A stretch of 64,000 bases of DNA from Torreya grandis (lineage: Eukaryota; Streptophyta; Pinopsida; Cupressales; Taxaceae): the NCBI GenBank assembly GCA_037957365.1, contig JARHVA010003262.1:1091001-1155000 (forward strand), written 5' to 3'. The position numbers were made by a program, and so were the translations under genes. Below, piece by piece: positions 62,901-64,000 of this stretch. The stretch's first letter is position 1. Every line of letters begins with the position of its first letter. The notes beneath the pieces are model-generated. The model worked only from the letters and a program-made list of their open reading frames with translations. It searched no databases and was not told the DNA's origin.

Positions 62901-63951
62901 ACACTCCAAAACCACATTCACTATTATGGGAGAAACAAGTGTGGAGATAGTCACTCCCCCACAAGGTGATTTAAAGAAAGATGATCCCCTTAAGAGTTAC
63001 ATTATTTATAGATACAACTTAAGGGAGCCATCAAGGACTGAGCTAAAACATAACTCACAGGTTTTGGCAAACATGATGTCTCATCAAATGGATAAGGATA
63101 AAACCACCATGGAGGAATTAAAGGCACAAAATTAGGATATGATCAAGTACTTGTAAAACTTACTAAGTGAGCCTAAGGTAGTAACTCCAACTACCAGTAT
63201 GCTTTAGATTATCCTCTTTTCTCATTAGATTCATTTGATTTTGGCTGAATTGATGACTTAAAATGCAAACGAAGGGAAACAAAAAAATAGCAAGAATATT
63301 TACACAATAGGGCCAAAGAAGTAGTCAACTTAGCATTAAAATTATTGAACAATATAATGTATAATAAGAGGGAGTGTGTTGCCTAAATTTTTAATTATGA
63401 GATGGATATTAAGAATTGGGGAAAAGTCTAGCAAAAAATGGATGAGATTTATAAAATGGGCAGATAAACTTTGATAGTAGAAATGATCATTGATCCCAAT
63501 GATCACAATAAGCCTAGAGAATGTCAATTGGCCATCAAGCATCAATTGTAAATGATCAAATATGGCATCTTCTACTTGAAATTAGAAGAGTGCTCCCTTA
63601 AAACTGCAACAAGAGAGATAGATGTTGCACTTAGGAAAATGGTAAGCTTTAATGGTGTAAGTGATTTGGAGGAAAATAAAATATGCACTACTCTAAAAAT
63701 TCTCATCGATGCATCATAAGAGTCCTTTGATATTGAAAAAATAGAAGATGGTGTCACTTGATAAGTCTTGTGACTAGCTTAAAGAGCTCATTGGATGAAA
63801 TAAAAACATGCTTCAAAAGATTTCCACCTAGCTTGAAGAATACCAAGTAAAATTCAAATATCAAGTAGGCCCAAACCAAGGGAATATTGACCCTATGCTA
63901 GAAGTATATGGAAGATATAAGAACAAATTAGAAAAATATTCCATCATCTAA
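59989..63951 (+). pseudogene. Long homologue of A's U3 accessory ORF, decayed
   Basis: From ATG at 59989 (MTKNLKLEEFKEFP) one frame runs to at least 63135, about 1,050 codons, with no net frameshift, only stops, mostly TAG/TAA at Gln positions. One frameshift before 63312 and another near 63770 precede the end at TAA 63949-63951. Regions: N-terminal domain with YGMPIVEKFELWMFIILICV; motif FTYIILNDF...PYNLPRYLYD at 60499-60567; Lys-rich patches PRKKRVKR (61558-61581) and PKKRKEV (61606-61626); a Pro/Ser/Glu/Lys-rich middle (61640-62900); IIYRYNLREPSRTELKHNSQ near 63000; coiled-coil end VYGRYKNKLEKYS. Motif order and C-terminus match 1453-4995. Unknown function; host element not delimited. Confidence 0.65.
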
Positions 63952-64000
63952 ATCTACTCTAGAGTATAACTAAATATTTTGGTTTTTCTGAACTGGCACT

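Noticed and set aside
1..64000. Organelle DNA, tRNA or rRNA genes
   Set aside because: No cloverleaf with conserved arms and no rRNA or plastid gene sequence was recognised; AT-richness is explained by decayed retrotransposons.

Overview
The window looks like nuclear DNA from a large, repeat-rich plant genome (a seed plant; species not determinable). It is AT-rich, no host gene, rRNA, tRNA or CRISPR is recognisable, and almost all of it is a stack of decayed Ty3/gypsy LTR retrotransposons. Plant markers are tRNA-type primer-binding sites, TG...CA LTRs with 5-bp target duplications, Tat-type polyproteins carrying a second (archaeal-type, aRNH) RNase H, and in-frame stops that are mostly TAG or TAA at Gln positions, as expected from decay of methylated cytosines.

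I resolve five nested insertions plus one related coding block. Host C (1-160, 25300-27039, 54985-about 56260) is an old gag-bearing element flanked by arrays of a roughly 28-bp imperfect palindrome. Element A (161-25299, +) sits in C's array. It has giant LTRs (161-5998 and 12168-25299) and a 6.2-kb interior with gag, protease, aRNH, RT, RNase H and integrase. Element B (15537-22880, minus) is inserted in A's right LTR with a perfect GGTAC duplication and carries only gag. Element D (27040-54984, +) is inserted in C's gag; it is a Tat-type element with 1.06-kb LTRs and order gag, protease, RT, RNase H, aRNH, integrase. Element E (27676-32816) is a non-coding 5.1-kb solo LTR or similar, inserted 10 bp after the TATA box of D's left LTR. 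Element F (42980-49498, minus) is a gag-protease element inserted between D's RNase H and aRNH.

The most interesting content is in A's LTRs. Upstream of a clear TATA box (so in U3) lie a cluster of long palindromes centred on GAAnnTTC and a decayed gene of about 1,180 codons that matches no retrotransposon domain I know. A homologue, one open frame over about 1,050 codons apart from stop codons, occupies 59989-63951. Both share an FTYI...LPRY motif, a Ser/Thr/Pro-rich middle, a basic NLS-like patch and a coiled-coil C-terminus. This suggests a U3-encoded accessory protein family in giant-LTR elements.

Nesting gives relative ages: C is oldest, A and D are younger than C, B is younger than A, and E and F are younger than D. 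Every coding region is broken and none is expected to make a functional protein.
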